Below are positions 8,285 through 17,300 of a stretch of DNA of 24,330 bases, in pieces. The DNA lies in NCBI GenBank assembly GCA_011763485.2, contig JAANSK020214423.1, positions 1 through 24,330 of the forward strand. The letters are read 5' to 3'. Source of the DNA: Isoetes engelmannii (taxonomy: Eukaryota > Streptophyta > Lycopodiopsida > Isoetales > Isoetaceae). The notes beneath the pieces are model-generated. The model was not told the DNA's origin and did not search any database. It saw nothing but the letters and a program-made list of their open reading frames with translations. Position 1 is the first letter of the stretch. Every line of letters starts with the position of its first letter. The translations under genes were made by a program, and so were the position numbers.

Positions 8285-10837
8285 ATGGGTCTTTGGCCAG
8301 GCATATCGTTATCCCATCGAGGCAGCTTGATTCTTGCCTCTGTCCAAGTAGATATTGATGATTCCAAGGTGCCAAATGCACTTCAATTGAGGAATACATC
8401 TAAGGGATTCAGCCTTAATGCCAGCAAATTACTAAGGGCAAATGTTATCCCTGGTGAAGCCCATATTGAATTTTCTGAACCAAAAAAAGAAACTAAAGTT
8501 CTTTCTGTCAGAGTCAACATAAAGGAAGATGACACGTTCAATATGGTCCCAATTATAGTAGGAAAACTTAAACAAACAGGTCAGGATGGAGGTTTGGAAG
8601 AGGTTCTACATGATTGGAATGGGAAGATTGACCCCCATCTTGCTAGGAAAGTCCTAAAGCAGTTGTCTGAGCCAGATCTTGCTTTGAAATTTTTTGAGTG
8701 GGCTGGTGAACAGAAGGATTACAAGCATACTTCCTATGCATACAACGGTATTCTAGCTGTCCTCGTAAACAACCACAATTTTGAAAAGGCGCATGAACTT
8801 TACCTTGAAATGAAAAAAGATAGATGCGTGCCTGATAAATTTACGTATGGCACACTTATCCGAGCTTTTTGTATGGCTGGCAAATTGGATGATGCACAGA
8901 AGCTGCTTGAAGAGATGAAAGATCGAGGATACAGTCCGAATGGCATCACAATCAGTATCATCATTGATAGCATGTACAAAGGTGGCAAACTTGATGCTGC
9001 ATTTGCACTGTTTAAGGAATTAGTTGACCAAGGAAAAGATGTAGGTGTGACAACATATAATACTATGATACATGCGCTTCTAAGAATGAGCAATGTTCAC
9101 GAGGCATTTGAATTCTTCAACGAAATGATTGAGAAGGGCTACACACCAGATGTTATTACATATAGCACACTGCTTGATGGTCTTTGTAAGGCTGGCCGGT
9201 TGGATAAAGCATGTGCCATTATGGATGAAATGATCGCAAAAGGCCACCGTCCAGATGCAGTTACTTATACTTCTCTAATTGATGGCCTATGTAAAGATTC
9301 CAAATTGGATGAGGCATTTCAGCTCTTGGAGGTGATGCTGAAAAAAGGTTTACCTGCAAATGTAGTTACATTCAGTGCTCTACTTGATGGTCTTTGCAAG
9401 GCTCAGAGAGTTGAAGAAGCATACAAGTTGTTTAAGGAGATGAGTCAGCTGGGGTGTGCTCCAAATGTAGTCACTTATAATTCACTGCTTAATGGTCTAT
9501 GCAAGGCAAACAGAGCTTATGATGCATATGAACTATTTCTAAGTATGAGGAAAAAGGGAAGCACTCCTGATGTTATCACATACACTATCCTTATCCATGG
9601 ACTTTGTCGAGCTGGAAAACTAACAGAAGCTTTAGATCTTCTTAAGGCAATGGTTGAAGTAGGTTGTCTTCCTAATACATACACATACAATACTCTTGTG
9701 GATGGCCTCTGCAATGCAAAGCGAGTAGACGAGGCCCAAGAACTTATTGAAGGCATGCTCCATAAGGGTTGCTTTCCAAATTTGGTCACTTACAATATTG
9801 TGTTAAATGGGCTTTTTAAAGTAAGAAAGGATGCTGAAGCTTGTCGGTTGTTTGATATTCTAGAGAAAAAGGGGTTCATTCCTAATGAATACACATATAC
9901 TACTATGATCAATGGTTTATGTAAAACAAGAAAAGTAGATCTTGCTTGGAAGCTTTACCAGGATATGATTCAGAAAAATCGGCGCCCAGTAATTTTTACA
10001 TATAATATCCTTATTGGTGCACTTTGTAGAGAAGGTAAGGTTAGTGAGGCAGAAGGGATGTTTCGAGAGATGCTGTTGAAAGGCTACACACCCGATATTT
10101 TTACTTATAACTCCATGTTATCAGGTTTCTGTAAAGCTATGAAAATGAATGAAGCTCTTGAAGTTTTCAACAGGATTAGCGAATTTGGTTGCAAACCTGA
10201 TGTTATCACATACAGCATTCTTATAAATGGTCTTTGCAAAGCAGGAAAAGTAGACGAGGCACAAAATCTCCTTGAAAAAATGATTCAGAAAGGCTGTTAT
10301 CCCAACACCGTGACATACAATACTTTACTAGCTGGTTTTTGTCGAGAAGGTAGAATGATGGAGGCGTTGGAGCTTGTCAAACTCATGGGTGAAAGGTCCT
10401 TCGTTACTGATGCATTTACTTACAGTACACTTGTTTTTGGATTATGTAGAGTAGGCAGACTCGATGATGCAAGTGCATTCTTAGAACAGATGGTTGAAAG
10501 AAACTGCCTACCAGATATTATGACTTATAATGGGCTTATAAATGGGTTAAGTGTGAAGGGAAGAACCGGTGATGCCTACGAAGTCTTTAAGAAGTCAAAA
10601 AGGAAAGGATTTATTCCTAACATTGCAACATACTGTATACTCATTGAGGGATTGCATAAAGCAGGTCAAACAGATGAGGCACAGCAACTGTTTGATGAAT
10701 TTACAAAGAAATATAACATTTCTAATTCCCACATAACACGCTCGTCACTTTTCTGGGACATCTGCAATGGGGCCAGACCAGAATCATTGGAGAACTACAG
10801 AAACAAAGAAACGATTCTTCTGCCAAAGAATAACTAA
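8285..10837 (+). CDS. P-class pentatricopeptide repeat protein, 850 aa
   Basis: A sequence-specific RNA-binding protein of the P subfamily, expected in mitochondria or plastids, where such proteins stabilise, process or help translate organellar transcripts. The gene is intronless. Residues 103-149 match the usual plant entry region (PDLALKFFEWA, YKHTSYAYN). Residues 150-814 are exactly 19 tandem repeats of 35 residues with no gap or insertion (consensus VVTYNTLIDGLCKAG...EMxxKGCxPD). A 36-residue tail follows and there is no E, DYW or SMR domain. An in-frame TAA stands 12 bases before the ATG. The first 30 residues are not obviously a transit peptide (few Arg), so the true N-terminus might lie in an upstream exon. 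The stop is 116 bases from the convergent dirigent stop. Confidence 0.95.
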   Translation: MGLWPGISLSHRGSLILASVQVDIDDSKVPNALQLRNTSKGFSLNASKLLRANVIPGEAHIEFSEPKKETKVLSVRVNIKEDDTFNMVPIIVGKLKQTGQDGGLEEVLHDWNGKIDPHLARKVLKQLSEPDLALKFFEWAGEQKDYKHTSYAYNGILAVLVNNHNFEKAHELYLEMKKDRCVPDKFTYGTLIRAFCMAGKLDDAQKLLEEMKDRGYSPNGITISIIIDSMYKGGKLDAAFALFKELVDQGKDVGVTTYNTMIHALLRMSNVHEAFEFFNEMIEKGYTPDVITYSTLLDGLCKAGRLDKACAIMDEMIAKGHRPDAVTYTSLIDGLCKDSKLDEAFQLLEVMLKKGLPANVVTFSALLDGLCKAQRVEEAYKLFKEMSQLGCAPNVVTYNSLLNGLCKANRAYDAYELFLSMRKKGSTPDVITYTILIHGLCRAGKLTEALDLLKAMVEVGCLPNTYTYNTLVDGLCNAKRVDEAQELIEGMLHKGCFPNLVTYNIVLNGLFKVRKDAEACRLFDILEKKGFIPNEYTYTTMINGLCKTRKVDLAWKLYQDMIQKNRRPVIFTYNILIGALCREGKVSEAEGMFREMLLKGYTPDIFTYNSMLSGFCKAMKMNEALEVFNRISEFGCKPDVITYSILINGLCKAGKVDEAQNLLEKMIQKGCYPNTVTYNTLLAGFCREGRMMEALELVKLMGERSFVTDAFTYSTLVFGLCRVGRLDDASAFLEQMVERNCLPDIMTYNGLINGLSVKGRTGDAYEVFKKSKRKGFIPNIATYCILIEGLHKAGQTDEAQQLFDEFTKKYNISNSHITRSSLFWDICNGARPESLENYRNKETILLPKNN

Positions 10838-10953
10838 GTATATAGCACTTTGTAATTTTAAATTCTGAACCTTATGTATTTCAAAAACAGAGAAAGACCT
10901 TCTGTTAAGAGAACTTTGTACAACTGAGAAAATTTGTGGCAATGATATTATAC

Positions 10954-11454
10954 TTAGTAATATAGTGTAACAAAGAAGCTGACAACCGCGCCATCTCTTT
11001 TCATCGATGGCCGAATGATGGAGTAACCGGTTGCAAATCTGAAGTCACCAGAACCTCCAAGTATTGACATCTCATCTTTTTTGGCAGAGATCTGTTCAAT
11101 ACCCTGAAAATTGATAGATCCATTGTGCGTTGCAGTATTTAAAACAACTGTAATAGATGCAAACAAGCTATCTGGCTTCAGAGAAGAAGGTATATACAAT
11201 CCTTGTGCTCTACCCATTTGCCTTGACTGGATTGAAGGCCCTTCAGTAACTATATCATCTATAACATGAACTGGCATAGGCAATGTCCTATTATGGACTG
11301 GCACAGGAATTGCTGTATTGTTTGGCCGAATCATGTTGTGATGGAGAAAAAATTTCAGTGTTACTTTTTTTGGAGCAAAGGAAGAGATATCTGCATTGCT
11401 CTGATATAGCAAAACTAACACAATGGCAACTGCAAGAACACCACAAATCTTCAT
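10954..11454 (-). CDS. Dirigent family protein, 166 aa
   Basis: A secreted dirigent-like protein; the family guides stereoselective coupling of phenoxy radicals (lignans) or related cyclisations in the apoplast. Residues 1 to about 21 are a signal peptide (hydrophobic VLAVAIVLVLLY). Family motifs follow: VIDDIVTEGP (64-73), GRAQGLYI (81-88) and GGSGDFRFATGY (133-144), with a beta-strand end VVSFFVTLYY. N-glycosylation sequons are at N45, N55 and N111. Length and lack of introns suit the family. The loop is odd: most members have A-R-G-(Y/I) after GGTG(D/x)F, but here it is A-T-G-Y, so a conserved arginine is missing. That might change or abolish the classical activity. The subfamily cannot be fixed by eye. 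Confidence 0.9.
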   Translation of the reverse strand: MKICGVLAVAIVLVLLYQSNADISSFAPKKVTLKFFLHHNMIRPNNTAIPVPVHNRTLPMPVHVIDDIVTEGPSIQSRQMGRAQGLYIPSSLKPDSLFASITVVLNTATHNGSINFQGIEQISAKKDEMSILGGSGDFRFATGYSIIRPSMKRDGAVVSFFVTLYY

Positions 11455-11501
11455 CTTTTGTTCAGGAGAAATGCCTTACAGAAAACGATGAAATGCAGAG
11501 G

Positions 11502-11508
11502 TTTTATA
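11502..11508 (-). promoter_or_regulatory. TATA box of the dirigent gene
   Basis: On the minus strand TATAAAA (within CCTTATAAAACC) lies 47 bases before the dirigent ATG, which leaves a short 5' leader of about 20 bases. Confidence 0.6.
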
Positions 11509-11624
11509 AGGGTTTTGGTTTAAATAGACGCACATGCTGGTTGCTTGTATGAAGGTTTTGGATACAAGTCAAAAAATTGTCTGAGACTCTTCCTTAATTT
11601 TTCCCATAAATTCAACGGGCTCAC

Positions 11625-11650
11625 TTCACTTATAAGTGAAGAGATATCTC
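11625..11650. repeat. Two abutting perfect palindromes upstream of the dirigent gene
   Basis: TTCACTTATAAGTGAA (11625-11640, 16 bp) is immediately followed by GAGATATCTC (11641-11650, 10 bp). They lie about 170-195 bases upstream of the dirigent ATG. They could be protein-binding sites or chance in AT-rich DNA. Confidence 0.5.
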
Positions 11651-12059
11651 TCTCGATATTAGCAGGATCTTTGACCTCGCTTCCGGCCTTCGATTCTGGC
11701 ACCAAGTGAAGAAATGAGCTCTAATCAGGCATGGGCAATGCATCATTTTATTTCGTTATTTCGTTAGTACCCAGATTGTATTCTAAAAGTCATGTTGGGC
11801 GATTATTTAACATGTCTGTAATCGGATGAAGGGGATATGGGATCCCCTATTAGACCCTTTTTCCGCTGTTATCTTAGTTTCAGAGGAAGCATGCTACTTA
11901 AGCAAAAGACTTAAAAATATAAGAAAATAAGATATTTCTAAGATTCAGCAAAGATTTTTTTATAAGATTTGTAAGACCGGATAAAGTATTATATATTTGG
12001 GACATGATTTACATGGTTCATTCTGGGTAAGTGTTGCGCCTTTATTTTTTCTTATGGAA
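11651..12059. other. Intergenic, no gene seen
   Basis: AT-rich sequence between the dirigent promoter and the Helitron-like end. Open frames are short and unconvincing. Confidence 0.4.
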
Positions 12060-12320
12060 CTAGTAACGGTGCCCAGCGTTGCTGGGCATAAGTTGGGAGT
12101 CTATAAATGTTCTACCTGTGACTCCAAGCGTTCTTGTTATTCTATAGGTAGATGGGTGGGCTCTTATTTCACGGTGATATTGTGAGATTTCCTCCAATCT
12201 TTCTCTAGTCTCTTGCATCTTTCTTTTCTCGTAGTACTCTTTTCGTTTTCCTAATCGAGCTTCACGATCTTGAGGCATCTCTCTAGCACGCTTCTCCTTG
12301 AAATTATTTCTTGCAGATGC
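12060..12320 (-). mobile_element. Helitron-like 3' end with basic ORF piece
   Basis: Read on the minus strand, the sequence ends with the hairpin GCCCAGC-aac-GCTGGGC (12071-12087), then seven bases, then CTAG (12060-12063) followed by T. This is the hairpin-plus-CTRR terminus that defines Helitrons. Just inside it an open frame (about 12063-12315) encodes a charged peptide with REARLGKRKEYYEKRKMQET, similar in style to the basic N-terminal region of plant Helitron Rep-helicase proteins. The Rep catalytic motifs and the 5' TC end are not recognised, so this is a partial or non-autonomous copy. Confidence 0.55.
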
Positions 12321-12416
12321 AAGCCTTCTTTTTCATCCTTTTGTCATTATGAAATAGCTGCCAAAGAATGCTAAAGTTTTGCTCCTCTATGGATCTTTTT
12401 AAACCTAACTAAAGGG

Positions 12417-12490
12417 GAAAAGGCAAAAGGCAAAACGTAAAGGGCAAAAAAGCAGAAGGCAAAATATAGAAGGTAAAAGGCAAAATGAAT
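12417..12490. repeat. AAGGCAAAA-type simple repeat
   Basis: An imperfect run of about seven units resembling AAGGCAAAA. It is purine-rich on the plus strand. Confidence 0.6.
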
Positions 12491-12632
12491 AAGGCAGCTA
12501 AATTTTTGCTTGAAGCTATCGTTGATGTTGTTTATTCCCCAAACCTTGAAAATGCCTTCGTCTAGTAGTACTATGAAGATGCATCCATATTCAAGAGTCA
12601 ATCTCATGTTTGTACAATTGGTCTTTGTGCGT

Positions 12633-12676
12633 CATTGATGTAAAACAAAGACAACATTGATGTAAAACAAAGACAA
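12633..12676. repeat. Exact 22-bp tandem duplication
   Basis: The unit CATTGATGTAAAAC plus AAAGACAA occurs at 12633-12654 and again directly after it at 12655-12676. Confidence 0.85.
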
Positions 12677-12760
12677 CCTTTTATGTCCGCTACAAAGCAT
12701 TCTAATATATCATCCAATATTCAAAGCCTATTGTTTGGTGGCAATATTTTATTCTTTTTT

Positions 12761-12798
12761 TACAGTTACAGTGCCTAACGTTGCTAGGCAAGTTGGGA
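12761..12798 (-). mobile_element. Second, diverged Helitron-like 3' terminus
   Basis: The hairpin region GTGCCTAACGTTGCTAGGC and the flanking AAGTTGGGA match the terminus at 12060-12098 (about 30 of 38 positions) in the same orientation. The terminal CTRR is not clear here. The next bases repeat GGCAAGTT(G/A)(G/A)GAACCTTGA once more at about 12815-12832. Confidence 0.45.
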
Positions 12799-12877
12799 AC
12801 CTTGACTGATAGGCAAGTTAAGAACCTTGAATGATAGGTTTAATGATAATCCCACACTATAGGGTTTATCTTTTTCG

Positions 12878-12923
12878 TATATATAGGGAGTTCAGGGATC
12901 TTATATATAGGGAGTTTAGGGAT
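12878..12923. repeat. Direct repeat of TATATATAGGGAGTT
   Basis: A 22-bp unit (TATATATAGGGAGTTCAGGG plus AT) at 12878-12899 recurs at 12902-12923 with one change. Confidence 0.7.
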
Positions 12924-12933
12924 TCTCTGATCG

Positions 12934-13119
12934 AAGAAACCATATGATTTCATGCAACACCATCGGATTGTTTGTTTTCTAACATGGTGGTTTGTTGCAA
13001 TTTGAATTTTGTATGAATTTCAGCTCAAGAAACCATATGATTTCATGCAACACCATCGGATTGTTTGTTTTCTAACATGGTGGTTTGTTGCAATTTGAAT
13101 TTTGTATGAATTTCAGCTC
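12934..13119. repeat. Exact 93-bp tandem duplication
   Basis: Copy one (12934-13026) and copy two (13027-13119) appear identical base for base. The unit starts AAGAAACCATATG and ends TTTCAGCTC. Within each unit GCAACACCAT and ATGGTGG...GTTGC can partly pair. Perfect identity points to a recent event, or to an assembly artefact. Confidence 0.92.
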
Positions 13120-13449
13120 TGCTTCTTGAGAAGGGTCTTTCAGCATTAATATTGCCAATATTGCATTCTATATTTGAGGTATTTGTTTTATTCAATTTGA
13201 TTCAGTATTTGCTCATGGTTTATGCCTTTGTTGGCGTCTTTATATTATTCCATGTTCATGCCTTTGTTGGTGCCTATATTGAAATTATCCATCATGCTAC
13301 AATTCTTTCTTATGCATATTTTCGTGAGCTGCTTATATTATGTTAGATATATGGACTGTTTGAAATAGCCTTGTCATACTATTACACAGGTATCACTTTT
13401 TAGACAACCCTGAAGATATGGAAAGGAATTACACTAAGAGGGCCATTAT
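13120..13449. other. Intergenic, no gene seen
   Basis: A T-rich stretch with a loosely repeated TTTATGCCTTTGTTGG phrase near 13215 and 13255. No supported gene. Confidence 0.35.
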
Positions 13450-13707
13450 TCAGAGGTGATTTAACAAAAATCTGAAACCCATAACAGTTTGAAGTGGAGC
13501 AATATCTGCCTGACATGGCTGGACATGGAGTCTGTCTGCAAACAGAGCCCTATAGCTTATGAAATATCTTTTATAATACAACATCCTTCTTGTAGACTCC
13601 AAATCTGAAAATGCTTCATGAATGGACCAAAGTACATTGTTTGCCACCAGAAATTGCAGCATAAGAATAGAATGGTTAGCCATCGTAAGCTGTTCCAGAG
13701 AAAGCAA
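13450..13707 (-). pseudogene. Possible C-terminal remnant of the GH27-like gene
   Basis: An 85-codon open frame contains LQFLVANN and DLESTRRMLYY. This faintly recalls the C-terminal beta domain of plant beta-L-arabinopyranosidases (a W/F-LATGR...LALFNL pattern). It lies downstream, on the same strand, of the GH27-like exon at 14132-14293, which is the main reason to connect them. The resemblance is weak and it may be unrelated. Confidence 0.2.
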
Positions 13708-13813
13708 TAAAGCCCAAGATATAATCTTGGCGCTTTATCTTTATCAGATTACTCAATGAAATATGGAAGGAGAGAATTCTGTTCACACCTTTACTATCAA
13801 TATTTACAGAGGT

Positions 13814-13959
13814 GCATTGTAGTCACCCATTGATCAGACTGGAAGCATATGTCTAGAATGTAGGAGGTGAAACCTACATGCAATCAGAGGCAAGGAATGA
13901 AGGCATTGTAGTCACCCATTGAACAGACTGGAAGCATGTGTCTAGAACGTAGGAGGTGA
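13814..13959. repeat. 57-bp direct repeat, 89-base period
   Basis: GCATTGTAGTCACCCATTGA begins a 57-bp unit at 13814-13870 that recurs at 13903-13959 with three changes. Confidence 0.8.
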
Positions 13960-14131
13960 CCTGAAATAGCTGGAAGAAACCTGAAAATCAGAAGCTAGAC
14001 GCCATAAGTCATCCTGAAGAATTACATCATATAGTGATGTATGAATTTGTCACCTGAACATCCCAATGATAGGAAATCATCACTTCAAGAAATCTGAGAA
14101 GCAGGTTGCCAACAGTGTTCCAAGTTATCAT

Positions 14132-14293
14132 ACTTGCAATATCAAAATAATTTCTGACGTCACCGCATCTTACCCAATCATCTCCAGTAACACTATACAT
14201 ATGAGAAAGCTTGCTTACTTTTGCACCAATATCTGGGTTAGCCTGATCTCCAGGATATAATGAGTAGACAATAGGATGTCCAGTTTCTATAAA
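14132..14293 (-). pseudogene. GH27 beta-L-arabinopyranosidase/alpha-galactosidase-like exon
   Basis: The translated stretch contains ETGHPIVYSLYPGDQ and HMYSVTGDDW, ending in FDIA. It closely follows the plant melibiase family that includes Arabidopsis APSE (GRPIVYSLSPG..., NMYR(I/V)TGDDWDTW...HFD). It is exon-like: minus-strand acceptor CAATCCAG lies just before FIETG, and a GTATGA donor follows GATATTGCAA. The Asp of TGD corresponds to the acid/base aspartate region of GH27; the KHDC nucleophile segment would be in the preceding exon, which I cannot find. TGDDWDTW is TGDDWVRC here. A decayed gene fragment is the best reading, but a live gene with long introns cannot be excluded. Confidence 0.6.
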
Positions 14294-14347
14294 CTGGATT
14301 GCATGTGCTTTATGTACCAAGCTGCATATTCTAGAGTTATGTTCCAC

Positions 14348-17300
14348 AAAGCGTCAAGTCCAACATCTCCTAGCATTGCTTTTGAACTGGCAGCAGGCAT
14401 GATGTTATTGATTTTCACATTCCTGTGCAACAGGAAGCAATCTCTGTTATGGAGATTATATGAAAAAAAAAAACAGATGTTAGAATTCATGGGTGGATGT
14501 CCGTACATTCACGTGCAAGATATTGATGTTGCTATCATAGAAGATGCCATGACATGGAGCATTTCAAATCCATCATTATAATTAACTGATCATTGGAAAA
14601 ACAAACATACAGTGATACAGATTTATTAGCATAACTTAAGTTGGAATAAAGATTAGAATAAGATGCTCTTAAAGCAGAAGCAATAAGATGGAAATCTAAT
14701 GTGCTTTGTTTCAAGTTATTGCAAAAGCGCAAGAATCCTACCTCTGCTCTGCCACTGGAAAGTTTGGATTAAAACTCTATTCAGTTCAGATCCGCCAACA
14801 AAGATCCAGAAACAAAGATTAAGCCATAAGGCAAAAGCATCTTTTAAGTTTTCACATTTCCATAATGCTACTCCAAACTTGCCATATATGAGTTTCACGC
14901 TTGCCATATATCTGCAAAAGGATATTCCACAGCACAACACAACAACCAGTGGCTTCAGCAAGATCCAGAGTTCAGCCTGGCATTGGAGCAGTCGTTTCTT
15001 GCAAACAATGTGATCTAATACCATCAAGACACATGTGAAGACTTGAGGAAGAGCATGTCTTGCATGCATATACTGCTTTCAAATACTACGGCAAAGCTTT
15101 CTTTACGCACTCATCCCGAACGAATTTTGGAGATAATATATTGGAGCAGGCGTTTCTTCTTTTAGTATGTTAAAAATCTTGCAGATCTGGTTTAACCCAC
15201 CTCAAATCGAATTGGGGGTTGGTAGAGCATTCCGTCAATGCAGTCTGGCACAGAAATGGACCTTGCACTTCCAACGTCACTACTCCTCGCGACAAAAGAA
15301 AAGAGATGAAGAGACATGAAAGGGCAGTGCAAAAAAACATTGCTACAAAAGCTCCAGAGATGAAAATCCTTTCTGGTGCTTCAAACCTAAAATCAGTTCA
15401 CTACTAAAGCCGTTGCAAGCCTCTAAAACACAGAAAACAAAGATAAAGCTATCAGAAAGAAAAGGTGTCAGAGGCCCCAGATTTTCTGTAACATTAAGCG
15501 ACTGCAAAATCGGGCTTCTAGGAAACCTGAAAAGCTTCGATTTGGTGGAATACAAAAAAAAAACTTTTGGTCTAAAACACAAAAACGCACCTGAATCAGC
15601 TTTAGAGAAAGTTTCAAAATCTTGAATGCAGCAATACACTGTGGCTCTTTGGCATGCCTGCTACCAGCAAGTTACACATCTGCCAGAATGTTCTAGAAGA
15701 CATATAAAACACCATGCCATAGCAGACCTTCTGATCTACATCACCCTGTTGAACTGTATGCACGATGCCGCCGTAGGTGCCCGTTAGGGTTTTCACAAAA
15801 GGAAAAGGGCCTTTTCTCCAATAATGTTTGCTGCAACCAATCTCGGCCATCGAATATTTGATGCAACAAATCTGCGCCGTCCGATCTAATTCGACCCATG
15901 GACAGACATCCTTGGACAGACTTACGGTATAATATTATAATATAGGATACTTGGCCTTGACATGCTCCTAGATTGTGCTTGCATTGGCCGATGAAAGCCA
16001 AGTTAATCCAAGCTATTGCATGGACGGGGTATGCCTTGGGGTTTTCTATCTGGGAGGCTATCTCTGTTATACAGCAAGGGATCCAGGAAATTGAAAGTTT
16101 GAGGCACCTTTTTTAATGCTGGTAGATTGCAAGCTCGGCACCTCTGGGAGCATTGCAAGTTCATTGTTTAAGTTACCCCAAGAAATGTCCTATAGGGGAA
16201 CATTACCCCTATCATACTCTTATGGATTAAAGCTCAAGAAAGCTGCAATTGATTATGTTTCATGCTTGTTACATCATATGGGGTACATCTGCTGCAATAG
16301 CCATGGTTGTGTTTCTGCTTGTATGTTTATGCAGGATATTCTCAATTGTTTATAGACTTGTATTCTTTTTTTTCTTTTTTTCTAATTTTGGTGCATATGA
16401 TGACATCCAATGGTTAACTAGAAAGAAAAGCACTTACATATACAAGAAATTTATCGCGGCGGCCTTGGCATTTCTTTCGTTCCTAACCTGTGCAACAAGT
16501 TCGACTACCGCTACAAACATTCTTTTGGTTCCTAACATGTCCAACAGGTTCGACTATTAACGTCCAACGTTGATTAATTCCTCAGCTAAATTCGGACGCA
16601 ATTACGTAGTTGCATTCACCTATTACACAGTTTAAAACATGGCAATGCTTACATGCCAAGGTATTTAGAATGTGTAACCTTAGTGCATATTTTGTTCTTT
16701 TCTTTGTTTTTGTTGATGATCTATCTTTATATCACGTTTCCTTACAAAAGTGCGGGGAAACCTTCATTGTCTTACCAAAGCATTGGGGGGTTAAAGCACA
16801 AGAGGTTGTTTGTTTATTGATAGCCAAAATCTCTAGTGTAATTTGCTATAATCTTTTCTTGCCATAAATGTGCCATTATGTTGTGATATTAACTTGTGAT
16901 TTGCACTGGAGGTGCTCTACTGTGCTCCGTCAATTCTTGCAAAGGAAATTTTTGGTCCTACAACGGCGAACCCGACCAACCCCATTGAGCATTTGCACAG
17001 ATCTGCATTTCCCAAAGACTTTGTATTTCCCAAAGACTTTATATTTGCGAGGATCATCTGCATTTCCCAAAGACTTTGTATCTGCGGTGGAATCATTTGA
17101 AATGCAAATACACTCCCTTCTTGCACACGAGAAAATATGTAAATTGCTACTGATAAGGGTTTTGAAGTTCCCTTTGCTATAGATCATCATAGAACACTTA
17201 GAACAGAAAAATGTGAAAAATACAAACTGATGTGTGAACATGATAGATAAAGCCACTCTTATACGTTCACCAAGAGTCTGAAAACAACAATTTTGAGAAG

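Noticed and set aside
11520-11705. Minus-strand 61-codon ORF next to a TGGTGCCAGAATCG phrase, considered as the start of an LTR-element gag with a primer site
   Set aside because: No LTR end adjacent, no gag motif, and it overlaps the dirigent promoter region.
14716-15069. Minus-strand 117-codon ORF upstream of the GH27-like exon, considered as another exon
   Set aside because: None of its frames showed the conserved GH27 blocks. Composition looks like random AT-rich sequence.
16912-17182. Overlapping open frames with repeated FPKDF/SLGNTK phrases
   Set aside because: The repetition comes from the underlying DNA repeat (TTTCCCAAAGACTTT). Not a real repeat protein.
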